Source of the DNA: CAG-390 sp045541375 | GTDB taxonomy: Bacteria > Bacillota > Clostridia > Oscillospirales > CAG-272 | Assembly: GCA_045541375.1 (NCBI GenBank) | Contig: JAZQJB010000061.1 | Span: 1-57,578 of the forward strand | DNA length: 57,578 nucleotides | Direction: 5' to 3' | Shown: piece after piece, positions 40,746 to 49,148 of the stretch | How positions within the stretch are numbered: position 1 is the first letter of the stretch | Layout: every line of letters starts with the position of its first letter | The notes under the pieces: model-generated | Told to the model about the DNA's origin: nothing | Databases searched by the model: none | The model's input: the letters and a program-made list of their open reading frames with translations, nothing else | Program-made: the position numbers and the translations under genes

Positions 40746-41507
40746 ATGAATATTCTTGAAGTTAAAGATCTCCGCAAGCGTTTTGGAGATAATCAGGTGC
40801 TCAAGGGCATCAGCCTTTCGCTGAAAAAGGGCGAGGTCCTTTCGATAATCGGCTCGTCGGGCGGCGGTAAGACCACGCTTCTGCGTTGTCTCAACTTCCT
40901 TGAGATCGCCAACAGCGGCTTGATCACAGTCGGTGGCAAGACAGTTTTCGCAGCCCAGGAGGGTGAAAAGCCCACCATCGCACCCGAAGCACAGCTTTCC
41001 TTCGGGCTCGTATTCCAGCAATTCAACCTTTTCCCGCAATACAGCGTCATCGAAAACCTGATGCTCGCGCCTAAACTCCGTGCAAAGAGAATGGGCACAG
41101 GTGAGAGCAACGAAGCTATCGAAGCAAGAGCCAAAAGCCTGCTTGCAACCGTCGGACTCACCGAAAAGGCAAACGAATACCCCTGCCGTCTTTCGGGCGG
41201 TCAACAGCAAAGAGTAGCTATCGCGCGCGCACTGATGCTCTCGCCCGATATTCTCTGCTTCGATGAACCGACATCGTCACTCGACCCCGAGCTGACGGGC
41301 GAAGTTCTGCGAGTTATCCGTTCCCTCAAGGACTCGGAGCGCACGATGATCATCGTCACGCACGAAATGGAATTCGCGCGCCACGTCTCCGATCGCGTCA
41401 TCTTCATCTCGGACGGAGTCATCGAGGAAGAAGGCACACCCGAGGAAGTCTTCGGCAATCCCAAGAGCGAAAAAACAAAGGCGTTCCTCTCCGCGGGACA
41501 GAAATAA
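40746..41507 (+). CDS. Amino-acid ABC transporter ATP-binding protein
   Basis: 253 aa, GlnQ-type ATPase. Walker A GSSGGGKTTLL near residue 38, Q-loop VFQQFNLFPQ, ABC signature LSGGQQQRVAIARAL, Walker B ILCFDEPTSSLDPE and switch His in VTHEMEFAR are all intact. AAGGAG precedes the ATG. It energises import of the amino acid delivered by the permuted binding protein; the operon ends with a hairpin terminator after this gene. Confidence 0.96.
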   Translation: MNILEVKDLRKRFGDNQVLKGISLSLKKGEVLSIIGSSGGGKTTLLRCLNFLEIANSGLITVGGKTVFAAQEGEKPTIAPEAQLSFGLVFQQFNLFPQYSVIENLMLAPKLRAKRMGTGESNEAIEARAKSLLATVGLTEKANEYPCRLSGGQQQRVAIARALMLSPDILCFDEPTSSLDPELTGEVLRVIRSLKDSERTMIIVTHEMEFARHVSDRVIFISDGVIEEEGTPEEVFGNPKSEKTKAFLSAGQK

Positions 41508-41510
41508 AGC

Positions 41511-41541
41511 AAAGGCTGGTTCGAGAGAATCAGCCTTTTTC
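41511..41541 (+). terminator. Terminator of ABC transporter operon
   Basis: AAAGGCTGGTTC-GAGA-GAATCAGCCTTT stem, then TTC. Confidence 0.8.
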
Positions 41542-41562
41542 GCCCAACGAAAAAGTTAAAAG

Positions 41563-41758
41563 TTTTGGTCCACCTTTTTCAAAAGGTGGCAGAGCTCGAG
41601 ACAGAGTCTCGAACTAATGCGAGAGCTTCAGCTCTCGCTTCCGTGCTTCAAAACGGTGAAGCTCTGCTTCTCCGTTTTGGACAGAGTCAACACTTCCCGA
41701 ATGTAGGGAAGTGTTGCGCTCTGTCACCCGCCGTCCGCAGACGGCGCTCTTTGAAAAA
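41563..41758. repeat. Third hairpin-array repeat (different family)
   Basis: Short hairpins lie at 41570-41589 (CCACCTTTTT/AAAAGGTGG), 41597-41611 (CGAGAC/GTCTCG), about 41619-41638 (GCGAGAGC/GCTCTCGC), about 41650-41678 (AAAACGG/CCGTTTT), about 41689-41715 (AACACTTCCC/GGGAAGTGTT) and about 41729-41745 (GCCGTC/GACGGC). Linkers share AGAGCT/GCTCTG words. The outer arms TTTTTCAAA (41575-41583) and TTTGAAAAA (41750-41758) pair. It lies between a terminator and a promoter, like the other arrays, and explains the gene-free stretch 41542-41784. Confidence 0.75.
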
Positions 41759-41784
41759 CAATAATCAGATAACTATGTTCGTAC

Positions 41785-41813
41785 TTGAAATTTCCTATAT
41801 TTTATGTTATAAT
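41785..41813 (+). promoter_or_regulatory. Promoter of CPCC gene
   Basis: TTGAAA (41785-41790), 17 bp, TATAAT (41808-41813). Confidence 0.85.
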
Positions 41814-41838
41814 AAATCCAAGAAAGGCGGTGAAGCCA

Positions 41839-42288
41839 TTGCAGACAAAAATCGCGTGTCCCGTTTGCGGAAAATATCAATTTGAAGAAGAATGCGATTA
41901 CGATATCTGCGAATACTGCGGATGGGAAAATGACAGCTATACTGAAGAAGGCGGGGCAAACACTTTGTCTCTTGAAGAATTCCAAAAACGGTATGAAATG
42001 TATCTTGCCCTACGCCCCGATTATAACTGGAAGCATCATGGCTTTCCTAAAATAGCCGACGATGAAAAATGCAGATATTGGCTTGCTACGAAAAAGGATA
42101 TCGAATCAAGTCACCAATGCGGTTGCTTCTTCTGCTCCAAAGTTTTTGACAGCTCCGAGATTTCGGAATATAGTCAAGAAAAGAATGCATTATGCCCATA
42201 CTGCGGCGTAGATTCTGTTTTTCCCGACAGCAAGGTCGATATTACACCCGAACTCTTGAAATATATGTATAAAATATGGTTTGAATAA
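41839..42288 (+). CDS. Cysteine-rich CPCC-domain protein (TTG start)
   Basis: 149 aa. The N-terminus has the CPCC-type zinc-binding set CPVCGKYQF, CDYDICEYCGWEND, followed by a conserved region (LSLEEFQKRYEMYLALRPDY). The C-terminal third carries CGCFFCSKVFDSSEI and CPYCGVDSVFPDSK, a second zinc ribbon found in small cytoplasmic proteins. The start is TTG at 41839, set by AAAGGCGGTG six nt upstream and by the position of the promoter; no in-frame ATG lies between the ribosome binding site and the first cysteines. Function is unknown. It is 19 bp from the M20 gene and probably co-transcribed. Confidence 0.85.
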   Translation: MQTKIACPVCGKYQFEEECDYDICEYCGWENDSYTEEGGANTLSLEEFQKRYEMYLALRPDYNWKHHGFPKIADDEKCRYWLATKKDIESSHQCGCFFCSKVFDSSEISEYSQEKNALCPYCGVDSVFPDSKVDITPELLKYMYKIWFE

Positions 42289-42307
42289 AAAAGCGAGGTA
42301 AAATACT

Positions 42308-43636
42308 ATGTTTAACTTTAACAGTGCAGTAGAAAAACACCGCGAGCTGATACTCGCATCCGAAAGATATATCTGGCAAAATCCCGAAACGGGATACAAA
42401 GAATTCAAAACCGATGCCTATATGAAGAAGATCTTCACCGACCTCGGCTACGAGCTGACCCCCGCCGAGGGCATCACGGGCTTTGTCACCGTTCTTGACA
42501 CGGGCAGACCCGGACCCGAGGTTCTTGTTCTCGCCGAGCTTGACTCGATAATCTGCCCCCAGCACCCCGAATGCGACAAGGAAACGGGAGCCGTTCACTC
42601 CTGCGGTCATAACGCACAATGCGCCGCGCTCGTCGGCATTGCCGCGGCACTCAAGGAAGAGGGCGCACTTGACGCTCTTTCGGGCAGAATACGCCTCTGT
42701 GCCGTCCCCGCCGAGGAGCTTCTTGAGATAGAATACCGCTCCGATCTGCGCGATAAGGGCGTGATCAAATACATGGGCGGCAAGAGCGAATTTCTCTCGC
42801 GCGGTCTTTTTGACGGCGTCGATATAGCATTTATGATCCACACCTCGGGCAGCTTCCACACCTCGCTCGGCTCGGTCGGATGTATGGCAAAGAAGATCAC
42901 GTATAAGGGCAAGGCGGCTCACGCGGGCGGATCGCCCTGGGCAGGCCGCAACGCGCTTTATGCCGCAAACTGCGGTCTCAACGCGATCAATGCGATCCGC
43001 GAGACCTTCAAGGAATCAGACGTAATCCGTGTGCATCCGATAATCACAAGCGGCGGCGCGATGGTCAACGCCATCCCCGAAACCGCAACGCTTGAAAGCT
43101 ACGTCCGCGGCAAGACGTTTGAAGCTATCGTGAACGCAAACAAGAAGGTCAACCGCGCGCTCATCGGCGGAGCCCTCTCGCTCGGCACAAATATCGACAT
43201 CACCGACATCCCCGGCTATGCACCCCTTAACAACGATAAAAATATGATCGCGCTGACCCTTGAATCGGCGGCAAAGGCGATTCCCGAATACGAGATGACC
43301 GAAGGTCATGGCTTTGGCTCGGGCAGCACCGATATGGGCGACCTTTCCTGCATTATGCCCGTCATCCATCCCTATGCGGGCGGTGCAAAGGGCACCTCGC
43401 ATGGAAACAATTATTACATCGAAGACCCCGTCGCAGCCTGCCTCGGCAGCGCAAAGCTCCAGCTTTCAATGCTCTCGCTTCTTCTCGAAAACGGCGCAGA
43501 ACGCGCAAAAAAGATCGTCGAGGAATTCGTGCCGCAGTTTGAAAGCGCAAAGGCTTACCTTGATTACATCGACAGCCTGAACTGCACCGGCGACCGCATC
43601 GAATACAGCGAGGACGAGGCGAAGATCAGACTATAA
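42308..43636 (+). CDS. M20-family amidohydrolase/peptidase
   Basis: 442 aa, zinc-dependent hydrolase of the M20D type (N-acyl amino acid or p-aminobenzoyl-glutamate hydrolase-like). Metal and catalytic segments: VLVLAELDSIICP, GAVHSCGHNAQCAAL near residue 95, CAVPAEELLE and a dimerisation-domain stretch KITYKGKAAHAGGSPWAGRN. The closing GHGFGSGSTDMGDLS supplies a further ligand region. No signal peptide. It follows the amino-acid ABC transporter region and could release amino acids from imported conjugates; the link is inferred. AAGCGAGG precedes the ATG. Confidence 0.92.
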   Translation: MFNFNSAVEKHRELILASERYIWQNPETGYKEFKTDAYMKKIFTDLGYELTPAEGITGFVTVLDTGRPGPEVLVLAELDSIICPQHPECDKETGAVHSCGHNAQCAALVGIAAALKEEGALDALSGRIRLCAVPAEELLEIEYRSDLRDKGVIKYMGGKSEFLSRGLFDGVDIAFMIHTSGSFHTSLGSVGCMAKKITYKGKAAHAGGSPWAGRNALYAANCGLNAINAIRETFKESDVIRVHPIITSGGAMVNAIPETATLESYVRGKTFEAIVNANKKVNRALIGGALSLGTNIDITDIPGYAPLNNDKNMIALTLESAAKAIPEYEMTEGHGFGSGSTDMGDLSCIMPVIHPYAGGAKGTSHGNNYYIEDPVAACLGSAKLQLSMLSLLLENGAERAKKIVEEFVPQFESAKAYLDYIDSLNCTGDRIEYSEDEAKIRL

Positions 43637-43642
43637 AGCCAA

Positions 43643-43673
43643 ACGGCTTGGACAAAAGTCCAAGCCGTATCTT
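43643..43673. terminator. Bidirectional terminator
   Basis: ACGGCTTGGAC-AAAA-GTCCAAGCCGT between the convergent M20 and lipoprotein genes. Confidence 0.85.
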
Positions 43674-45422
43674 TTATTTTACCTTCGTAAATTCCGCTCT
43701 TATATCTTCAACACTTCCCGTGGTGATATAATAGGTATACTCAAAAGGCTCGAAAGCTTTGAGTTTATACGTTATAAGCGGGGCGACGTAGTTTGTGGCG
43801 TTATTGTGCGCGTCCTTGGAGCCGTTGTATTCGAAGCGACCTGCAAGCAGAATCTCTGCAATGGGTGTATAAACTCCAACTCCGTAGCCCGTCGGCGCGA
43901 CCCAAGCGCACCAGTTTTCTTTTGAGGTAACGTTGAAATAAGCATCCGAATTACCCGCCCAGAATTTAAGATCCTTCTTTGTGGTCAATGCATCACCCTG
44001 CCATGGCTTGCTTCCGTTATAGAAAACGAAGTCGGAAAGGTAGCTGATCGTATAGAACGCGGGGAGTTCCTGGTGGGCGTCCCTGTGAGTGTAGCCCGAG
44101 AAGTCGATAAATCGGTTCTCGACCGCGATATGACCGCCCGAAAGGGTGTAGGTATTCTCCATATAAGACGGCGTGTAGGACTTTTTCTGCGCCCAGTCGA
44201 GGGGGCGGCACTTGACCCAAATACTCTTTCCGTCCTCCGTGATCTTAAAATCAACGAGTTTCGAGCGGTTACCGTGCTGGTCACCGCCCTGAACGGGGTT
44301 GTAGCACCACATATTCTCGCCGTATTTCGCGGGCACGTAGGGCGCGGAATCGGTGCCGTAATAGGATTGCTGGATGAGTCTGCCCGTGTCGTGGTCGTTG
44401 AGCAGATTGGAGATCGAATCGTCGCCGTCGGTGAGGTCTTCAAGATATGAAACACCGCCGCCCCAAGTCAGCTTGACGCCGAGCTTGTATTTGCCGTCCG
44501 AGATATAGGCAACGTCCTCGGTGGGCATTTCACGCGTCGAAACCGAAATATCCTCAAGCAAAAAGCTCGCGCTCTCGCCCTTGAGCAGAGTGAATTTCAG
44601 CGAATCAACAGAATCGTACTTTCCGCCCTTCAACGCGGGATCAATGAGCGAGGTGAATTTCACGCTCTCGCCCGGTTCAAGGAAAAATTCCTCCGTCCAC
44701 GCCTCGCAGCCCGAAAGATAGGTTATCTCGCCTTTAAGATAAGCATCGGTCGAGTAAGCGATCGAATAGGTATTGAACCCCGCGCCAACGTTGGATTTGA
44801 AATAATAGGAAATGGATTCCGAAAATTTATAATAATTGCTTGCTCCGGGTTCACCGCCCGCGACCGAATAAGGAATGCCCGAAGCGGTTTTGTTTTCCTC
44901 AAGCTTTACCGAAGGCTCGGCGATCATCTCAAAGTTTTCGGGGAGCTCAATCTTTTTGTCGGTTTTTGTCAACATTTCAATATCCTCGATTCCAATAGTC
45001 TGGCGGAAGAACTCCGCAAAAGCCGCATCGTAGCCTGCGGTACTCGATGCCGAGATAAACAGCCTTTTGCCCGAAAGCGCCAGCAAAAAAGCGTCCGCCA
45101 CAAGCGAATCGTGGTCGATGGCATAAAACTCTTCCCTGTTCGTCTTACCGATGACGATCTCCTTATCCGTAGGCTCGGTCATCGTGTCCTTCTTCATTTT
45201 GAGCGTAACGCCCGTCGCCTTGGCATAAAGCCTTGAAAACGCATACGCCGTTTCATAGCTTGCGTCACCGCTTGTGAAGATAATGGTGTAAGAGCCGTCG
45301 ATCTCGATCATAGCAGGCGGTAAAGGCTGAGTCGCGTCAGCAACCGTCGTTTCCTCGGGAACCTGCGGCGCACACCCTGTAATCAGCAATATTGCAATCA
45401 AACATAATATGAATCTTTTCAT
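43674..45422 (-). CDS. Large lipoprotein of unknown function
   Basis: 582 aa. Lipobox ITGC (Cys17) after a basic, hydrophobic signal peptide. Residues about 35-165 (YAFSRLYAKATGVTLKMKKD, KEIVIGKTNREEFY and SSTAGYDAAFAEFFRQ) resemble the N-terminal alpha/beta domain found in GH67/DUF4838-type exported proteins. The C-terminal 250 residues look like a beta-sandwich related to sugar mutarotase folds (LGVKLTWGGGVSYLEDLTDG, NDHDTGRLIQQSYYG then YNPVQGGDQHGNR). The latter conserved His/Asp/Arg/Gln residues could bind a carbohydrate. No catalytic assignment is possible. Monocistronic; divergent from the PP-loop gene across 112 bp. Confidence 0.8.
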   Translation of the reverse strand: MKRFILCLIAILLITGCAPQVPEETTVADATQPLPPAMIEIDGSYTIIFTSGDASYETAYAFSRLYAKATGVTLKMKKDTMTEPTDKEIVIGKTNREEFYAIDHDSLVADAFLLALSGKRLFISASSTAGYDAAFAEFFRQTIGIEDIEMLTKTDKKIELPENFEMIAEPSVKLEENKTASGIPYSVAGGEPGASNYYKFSESISYYFKSNVGAGFNTYSIAYSTDAYLKGEITYLSGCEAWTEEFFLEPGESVKFTSLIDPALKGGKYDSVDSLKFTLLKGESASFLLEDISVSTREMPTEDVAYISDGKYKLGVKLTWGGGVSYLEDLTDGDDSISNLLNDHDTGRLIQQSYYGTDSAPYVPAKYGENMWCYNPVQGGDQHGNRSKLVDFKITEDGKSIWVKCRPLDWAQKKSYTPSYMENTYTLSGGHIAVENRFIDFSGYTHRDAHQELPAFYTISYLSDFVFYNGSKPWQGDALTTKKDLKFWAGNSDAYFNVTSKENWCAWVAPTGYGVGVYTPIAEILLAGRFEYNGSKDAHNNATNYVAPLITYKLKAFEPFEYTYYITTGSVEDIRAEFTKVK

Positions 45423-45451
45423 AACGTAAAACCTCGTTGGTTGGTATATTA

Positions 45452-45480
45452 ATTATAGCATAAAACGCGCGAAAAATCAA
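45452..45480 (-). promoter_or_regulatory. Promoter of large lipoprotein
   Basis: Minus strand TTGATT (45475-45480), 17 bp, TATAAT (45452-45457). Confidence 0.8.
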
Positions 45481-45483
45481 CTG

Positions 45484-45512
45484 TTGACAAAAAGACGGGG
45501 ATATGGTATACT
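45484..45512 (+). promoter_or_regulatory. Promoter of PP-loop/EFR1 pair
   Basis: TTGACA (45484-45489), 17 bp, TATACT (45507-45512). Back to back with the lipoprotein promoter; the two -35 boxes are 3 bp apart. Confidence 0.85.
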
Positions 45513-45534
45513 TTATAAAAAAGGAGGGCGGGAT

Positions 45535-46935
45535 ATGGATGAATACGTATTGCAAAACCGATGGGTAATCGAAGACAGAGCACTATATTACTACGGACTT
45601 CGAAACCGCGATAACCTCTTTAAAAACAAAGTCCGTCTAACCAAAAAGCAACTTGATATTATCCGCTCCCTGCCGCGCGAATTGGCACGGAACGATATTA
45701 TTACGCTCGGAAAATTGGTTGGATCACAGGTCGTTATAAAGGAAGAATTTAGACCAACACCGAAAAGCCTCTCGGATGCGCGATTCTGCACCGAATGCGC
45801 CGCAAACGACTATATGATCCCCGGCTTGGAATTTGACCACGACGGACGCTGCCCGATGTGCCAGACCGCAAAGGAAACTGAAAATCTGAAAAGTCTTGTC
45901 CCTATACTTGACGAGATTCCGAGATCAAAAAAATCACGCTTCGACGTAGCTCTATTTTATACCGGCGGCAAGGATTCTACCTTCTTGCTCTATCATCTTG
46001 CAAAGATCAAGAAACTGCGCGTGCTTGCTATGACCTGGGAGATCCCTTTTATGTCCGACTCGGCTCGCGCAAGCATCGAAAACGCACAAAAGCATTTTTC
46101 AAACGTCGAGTTTATTTCGCGTTCGCTTGCAAAAGACGATCTGCGAAGGATCTACAAAAAGCTCTATGAATTGAGCGACAACACCTGTGCCTGCCCCTCA
46201 CTTGCGTATCTGCTCTTTTACCCCGATCTTGTGGCAGAGAAAGTCCCCTTCTTTATCGCGGGAAACGAGCCTGTTCAGGCACTCGGTCTTTACTATAACC
46301 GAATGGCACCGAAATTGGCTTATTCCTTCTCCGATAACCGATTGCTCGGAATACTTATTAATATCGGAAGAATTCTTACTCTCCGACCTCCTTTAAAGAA
46401 AGGGCAGTTCCAAGCTCTTTTGACGATGAAACAGCTCGCTTACGGAGATAATCCGCTCAAGAAGCTCAGCGGGTATTCAAATCCGCTTGTTTCAAACGTT
46501 GTAACGGCAATTCACGAGACCCCATCTCTCCTGCCGCCCTTAAAAAAGTCAATACGTGTATCCTCACGAAGCGGCAATATCCCCGCCTTTGTTGCACTTG
46601 ACTTTGATAAGATCTGCGGCGGAAAATATGATTGGAACAAAACGAAAGCTATTCTCACGGAAGAATGCGGTTGGATCGCTCCGGATGAATGTAGCAAGGC
46701 CCTTCACACAAGCTGCAAGATCGAAAAATGCAAAGATCACTCGCAATTCGTGCGATTTTATAATTGCCGCAGTAAAATGATCCCTTTCAGCGCGATAGAA
46801 ATGGCTCTTGCAAGTCGGAATCAATACCGTTCGCGCGAGGAGATACTGAAGGAAGCCGAATTGCATCTTGGCTTTTCGCTCGACGAGCCCCGCGAATGCG
46901 CCGTAATGCTCAAGTTTTTGGAGGATGAAGAATGA
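45535..46935 (+). CDS. PP-loop (N-type ATP pyrophosphatase) protein with Cys clusters
   Basis: 466 aa. A CxxC pair, CTECAANDY and then CPMCQTAKE (about residues 83-110), precedes a PP-loop ATP pyrophosphatase domain with LFYTGGKDSTFLLYHLAKI at about residue 140. This order (zinc finger, then SGGxDS-like loop) resembles N-acetyl sugar amidotransferases (WbpG/PseA) and tRNA thiolases. More cysteines follow (NTCACPSL, KICGGKYDW, EECGWIAPDEC, SCKIEKCKDH) and may bind an Fe-S cluster. The reaction probably adenylates a carbonyl, but the acceptor is unknown. Start at 45535 follows AAGGAGGG. It overlaps an EFR1 ferredoxin gene by 4 bp, implying redox coupling. Confidence 0.82.
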   Translation: MDEYVLQNRWVIEDRALYYYGLRNRDNLFKNKVRLTKKQLDIIRSLPRELARNDIITLGKLVGSQVVIKEEFRPTPKSLSDARFCTECAANDYMIPGLEFDHDGRCPMCQTAKETENLKSLVPILDEIPRSKKSRFDVALFYTGGKDSTFLLYHLAKIKKLRVLAMTWEIPFMSDSARASIENAQKHFSNVEFISRSLAKDDLRRIYKKLYELSDNTCACPSLAYLLFYPDLVAEKVPFFIAGNEPVQALGLYYNRMAPKLAYSFSDNRLLGILINIGRILTLRPPLKKGQFQALLTMKQLAYGDNPLKKLSGYSNPLVSNVVTAIHETPSLLPPLKKSIRVSSRSGNIPAFVALDFDKICGGKYDWNKTKAILTEECGWIAPDECSKALHTSCKIEKCKDHSQFVRFYNCRSKMIPFSAIEMALASRNQYRSREEILKEAELHLGFSLDEPRECAVMLKFLEDEE

Positions 46936-47591
46936 CCGCTGTCTATTACTTTTCCGGAAGCGGTCACAGCCGCGCGGTAGCGGAATATCTCGCTCGAAAG
47001 CTTGATACGGAACATATCGAGATCACGGATTTAACTCCCCCGCCTTCAGAGAATATTGAAACCACCGTGATCGTCTTCCCCGTTTACTGCCAAAATATTC
47101 CCGCGCCGATCATTCCGTTTCTCAAAAACATCAGTACACCCAAGACAGCATTGATCGCAACTTACGGCGGGATATCACGGGGAAACGTAATTTTTGAAGC
47201 ATCAAAACTCATAAACTCCACTCTCACAGCTTGCGCATACGTCAAAACGGAGCACAGTTATCTATCCGATAGTACGTATTTTGATAAAAGTGCCTTGTCA
47301 GAAACCATCAAAAACATAACACTCTGTGTTCGCCATAAAGTAATTAGGCTACTCAAAAATCCATTTGCCGACTTTTTCCCCGCTTGGCGCAGCCGAGTCG
47401 GAGTGAGAATCAAGAGGCTCGATACCTGCACTTCATGCGGGAAATGCACCGAGAGATGCCCCATGAAAGCAATAAACAATGGCATTCCAAGCAATAAATG
47501 CATCCGCTGCTTGCGCTGCGTCAGCGAATGCCCGAGTGGCGCTCTTGAGTTTTCTTTATCGCCAATTATGAATTCTTACCTCAACAGATAA
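46932..47591 (+). CDS. EFR1-family ferredoxin (flavodoxin plus two 4Fe-4S)
   Basis: 219 aa. An N-terminal flavodoxin-like domain (AVYYFSGSGHSRAVAEYLA, then IVFPVYCQNIPAPIIPF) is joined to a C-terminal bacterial ferredoxin domain with two complete 4Fe-4S motifs: CTSCGKCTERCP and CIRCLRCVSECP. EFR1 proteins move electrons between FMN and Fe-S clusters. The start overlaps the PP-loop stop by 4 bp (ATGA), so the two are translated together, and the ferredoxin is the likely electron donor or cluster partner of that enzyme. Confidence 0.93.
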   Translation: MTAVYYFSGSGHSRAVAEYLARKLDTEHIEITDLTPPPSENIETTVIVFPVYCQNIPAPIIPFLKNISTPKTALIATYGGISRGNVIFEASKLINSTLTACAYVKTEHSYLSDSTYFDKSALSETIKNITLCVRHKVIRLLKNPFADFFPAWRSRVGVRIKRLDTCTSCGKCTERCPMKAINNGIPSNKCIRCLRCVSECPSGALEFSLSPIMNSYLNR

Positions 47592-47595
47592 AATT

Positions 47596-47627
47596 CAGCT
47601 CAAACGCCTCCGCGTTTGAGCTGTTTG
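47596..47627. terminator. Bidirectional terminator
   Basis: CAGCTCAAACGC-CTCC-GCGTTTGAGCTG between the convergent EFR1 gene and the end of the dlt-like operon. Confidence 0.88.
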
Positions 47628-47628
47628 T

Positions 47629-48105
47629 TTATTCTTCAACGTAATGAATCGCGCTTACCGAGCCGTCAGCAAAGCCGATCATCAGCTTGGTAGCACCATC
47701 GGTGTAGATGAGAGTGCCGGTTGCGTTTTCGGTGAAATTCTCGCCGTATGCGGCAATTACTTCGTCGCGCGAGGAGCCGATCGAAATGCCCTCGGGGGTC
47801 GATACGCTATCATCCGCGAGAACGATCTTGACGATCACGTTCTTGCCGTTTTCATTGACGGTGTTGAACTTGAAGCCCGCGTAGGTATACTCGCGGTCGG
47901 GCTCTGCGCCGCCTCCGCAGGAGGGAGTTTCAACAACGTTCTGAGCCTCGCCGAGTGCCTCGACGGTTGCATTTGCATCGCCGCCGACCTTGATCTCAAC
48001 GCCGTTCGACGAGAAAACGTAATTCTTCGCTCCCTCGCCGCCATCGCATCCGACAAAGCAGACGAGAAGCAGGCAGGCAAGTGCAAAAGAGATAAATCTT
48101 TTCAT
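47629..48105 (-). CDS. Small lipoprotein, last gene of dlt-like operon
   Basis: 158 aa with lipobox VGC (Cys20) in a typical signal peptide. The mature part is a small alpha/beta domain; GISIGSSRDEVIAAYG resembles the helix turn of BamE/SmpA-like or DUF4309-like lipoproteins. One extra Cys in ETPSCGGGAEP. The start codon shares one base with the stop of the SGNH gene (TAATG), so translation is coupled to the operon. Likely an accessory on the outer face of the membrane; function unknown. Confidence 0.82.
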   Translation of the reverse strand: MKRFISFALACLLLVCFVGCDGGEGAKNYVFSSNGVEIKVGGDANATVEALGEAQNVVETPSCGGGAEPDREYTYAGFKFNTVNENGKNVIVKIVLADDSVSTPEGISIGSSRDEVIAAYGENFTENATGTLIYTDGATKLMIGFADGSVSAIHYVEE

Positions 48106-49136
48106 TATTTTTCTCCTCTTTCATTATAATAAGAATTGATGCGTTCTTCCCAAATCGCGGAAATCGCGCTGTCGCCTCTGTGATCGGTCAGTCCGTGATC
48201 TTCCGCAAGGATCTTGCCGAAATAGGAGGTGACCTTCTCCGCGCCGTAGACGTTGAGGTGCAAGCCCTTGTCATAGGTATCGGTAGACCAATCAAGCCCG
48301 ATCTCCTCGTCCTTGCCGATCATCGAATAATAAGCAAGTCCGTTTTTCTCGGCGTATGCGACCATCTGCGCGTCCCATTCGGGATACCAATAGTATCTGA
48401 TCGAGTTCGTGGGTGCCTTGACGAGGATCAACTCGACGCCCTTTGCCTTACAGAACGCGGTCATCTTGTCAAGATACTCGATCGCACGCTCGGAAAGTGC
48501 TTCAAGCATGGCTTCGGGCTGGCGTGTATCCGAGGTATCAACGGGGTCGATGTGGGTCTGCATCAGATAGCCCTGATGCGTGATGTCTGCATGCTTGTCG
48601 AAGGCGTGCTTGAAGTCATCCGAGTCAAGCTCGCTCCAACGGCTGTGGTAACGCAAGATGGGTAAGAAGTAGGAAAGGAAGGATTCCTCTTCCGTCATTG
48701 ACGCGCGGATAGCATCTATCTTCTGCTTCGACCACTCCATATCCTCAAGCGACATTCTGCTGATCGACTCGCTCGGGGTCTTGCCGTAGTGAAGCGCAAG
48801 GACATTGAAAACGACCGCCTTGGGCGTTTCTCTTTTGAGAGTTTCCTCGAGGATGTGATATGACTGCCAAACCGTCTGCTGTGACGATCCGCGGACGAAG
48901 GAGGTGATTCCGTACTCCTCAAAGAGTGTTGCGGGCACGAATCCCTCGTAGACCTCGCAGTCGCCAATGAAAATGACGTCGTGCGGGTCGGTGGTGTCAT
49001 AGTAACCGCAAAGCAGATGTCCCTCGCGGTTGTCAAGTCGGGCATCCTGAAGGACTGCGCCGAGGTAAAGGGTTGCGCCGATAACCGCTACGAGTGCGAG
49101 CGCAAACGAAATTGTTCTGATAATTCTCTTCTTCAT
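48105..49136 (-). CDS. DltD-like SGNH-family membrane protein with Cys at the nucleophile position
   Basis: 343 aa. One N-terminal membrane helix (about residues 8-28) is followed by an extracytoplasmic SGNH-hydrolase fold. The Block I motif usually GxS reads VIFIGDCEVYEGF, so Cys60 replaces the nucleophilic Ser. The closing catalytic pair is in DKGLHLNVYG (Asp-x-x-His). DltD-type proteins act outside the membrane to hand D-alanine from the MBOAT protein to teichoic acid. A Cys nucleophile could work as a thioester relay. It follows the MBOAT gene by 12 bp with AAGGAGG. Confidence 0.85.
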   Translation of the reverse strand: MKKRIIRTISFALALVAVIGATLYLGAVLQDARLDNREGHLLCGYYDTTDPHDVIFIGDCEVYEGFVPATLFEEYGITSFVRGSSQQTVWQSYHILEETLKRETPKAVVFNVLALHYGKTPSESISRMSLEDMEWSKQKIDAIRASMTEEESFLSYFLPILRYHSRWSELDSDDFKHAFDKHADITHQGYLMQTHIDPVDTSDTRQPEAMLEALSERAIEYLDKMTAFCKAKGVELILVKAPTNSIRYYWYPEWDAQMVAYAEKNGLAYYSMIGKDEEIGLDWSTDTYDKGLHLNVYGAEKVTSYFGKILAEDHGLTDHRGDSAISAIWEERINSYYNERGEK

Positions 49137-49148
49137 TTCGCCGCCTCC

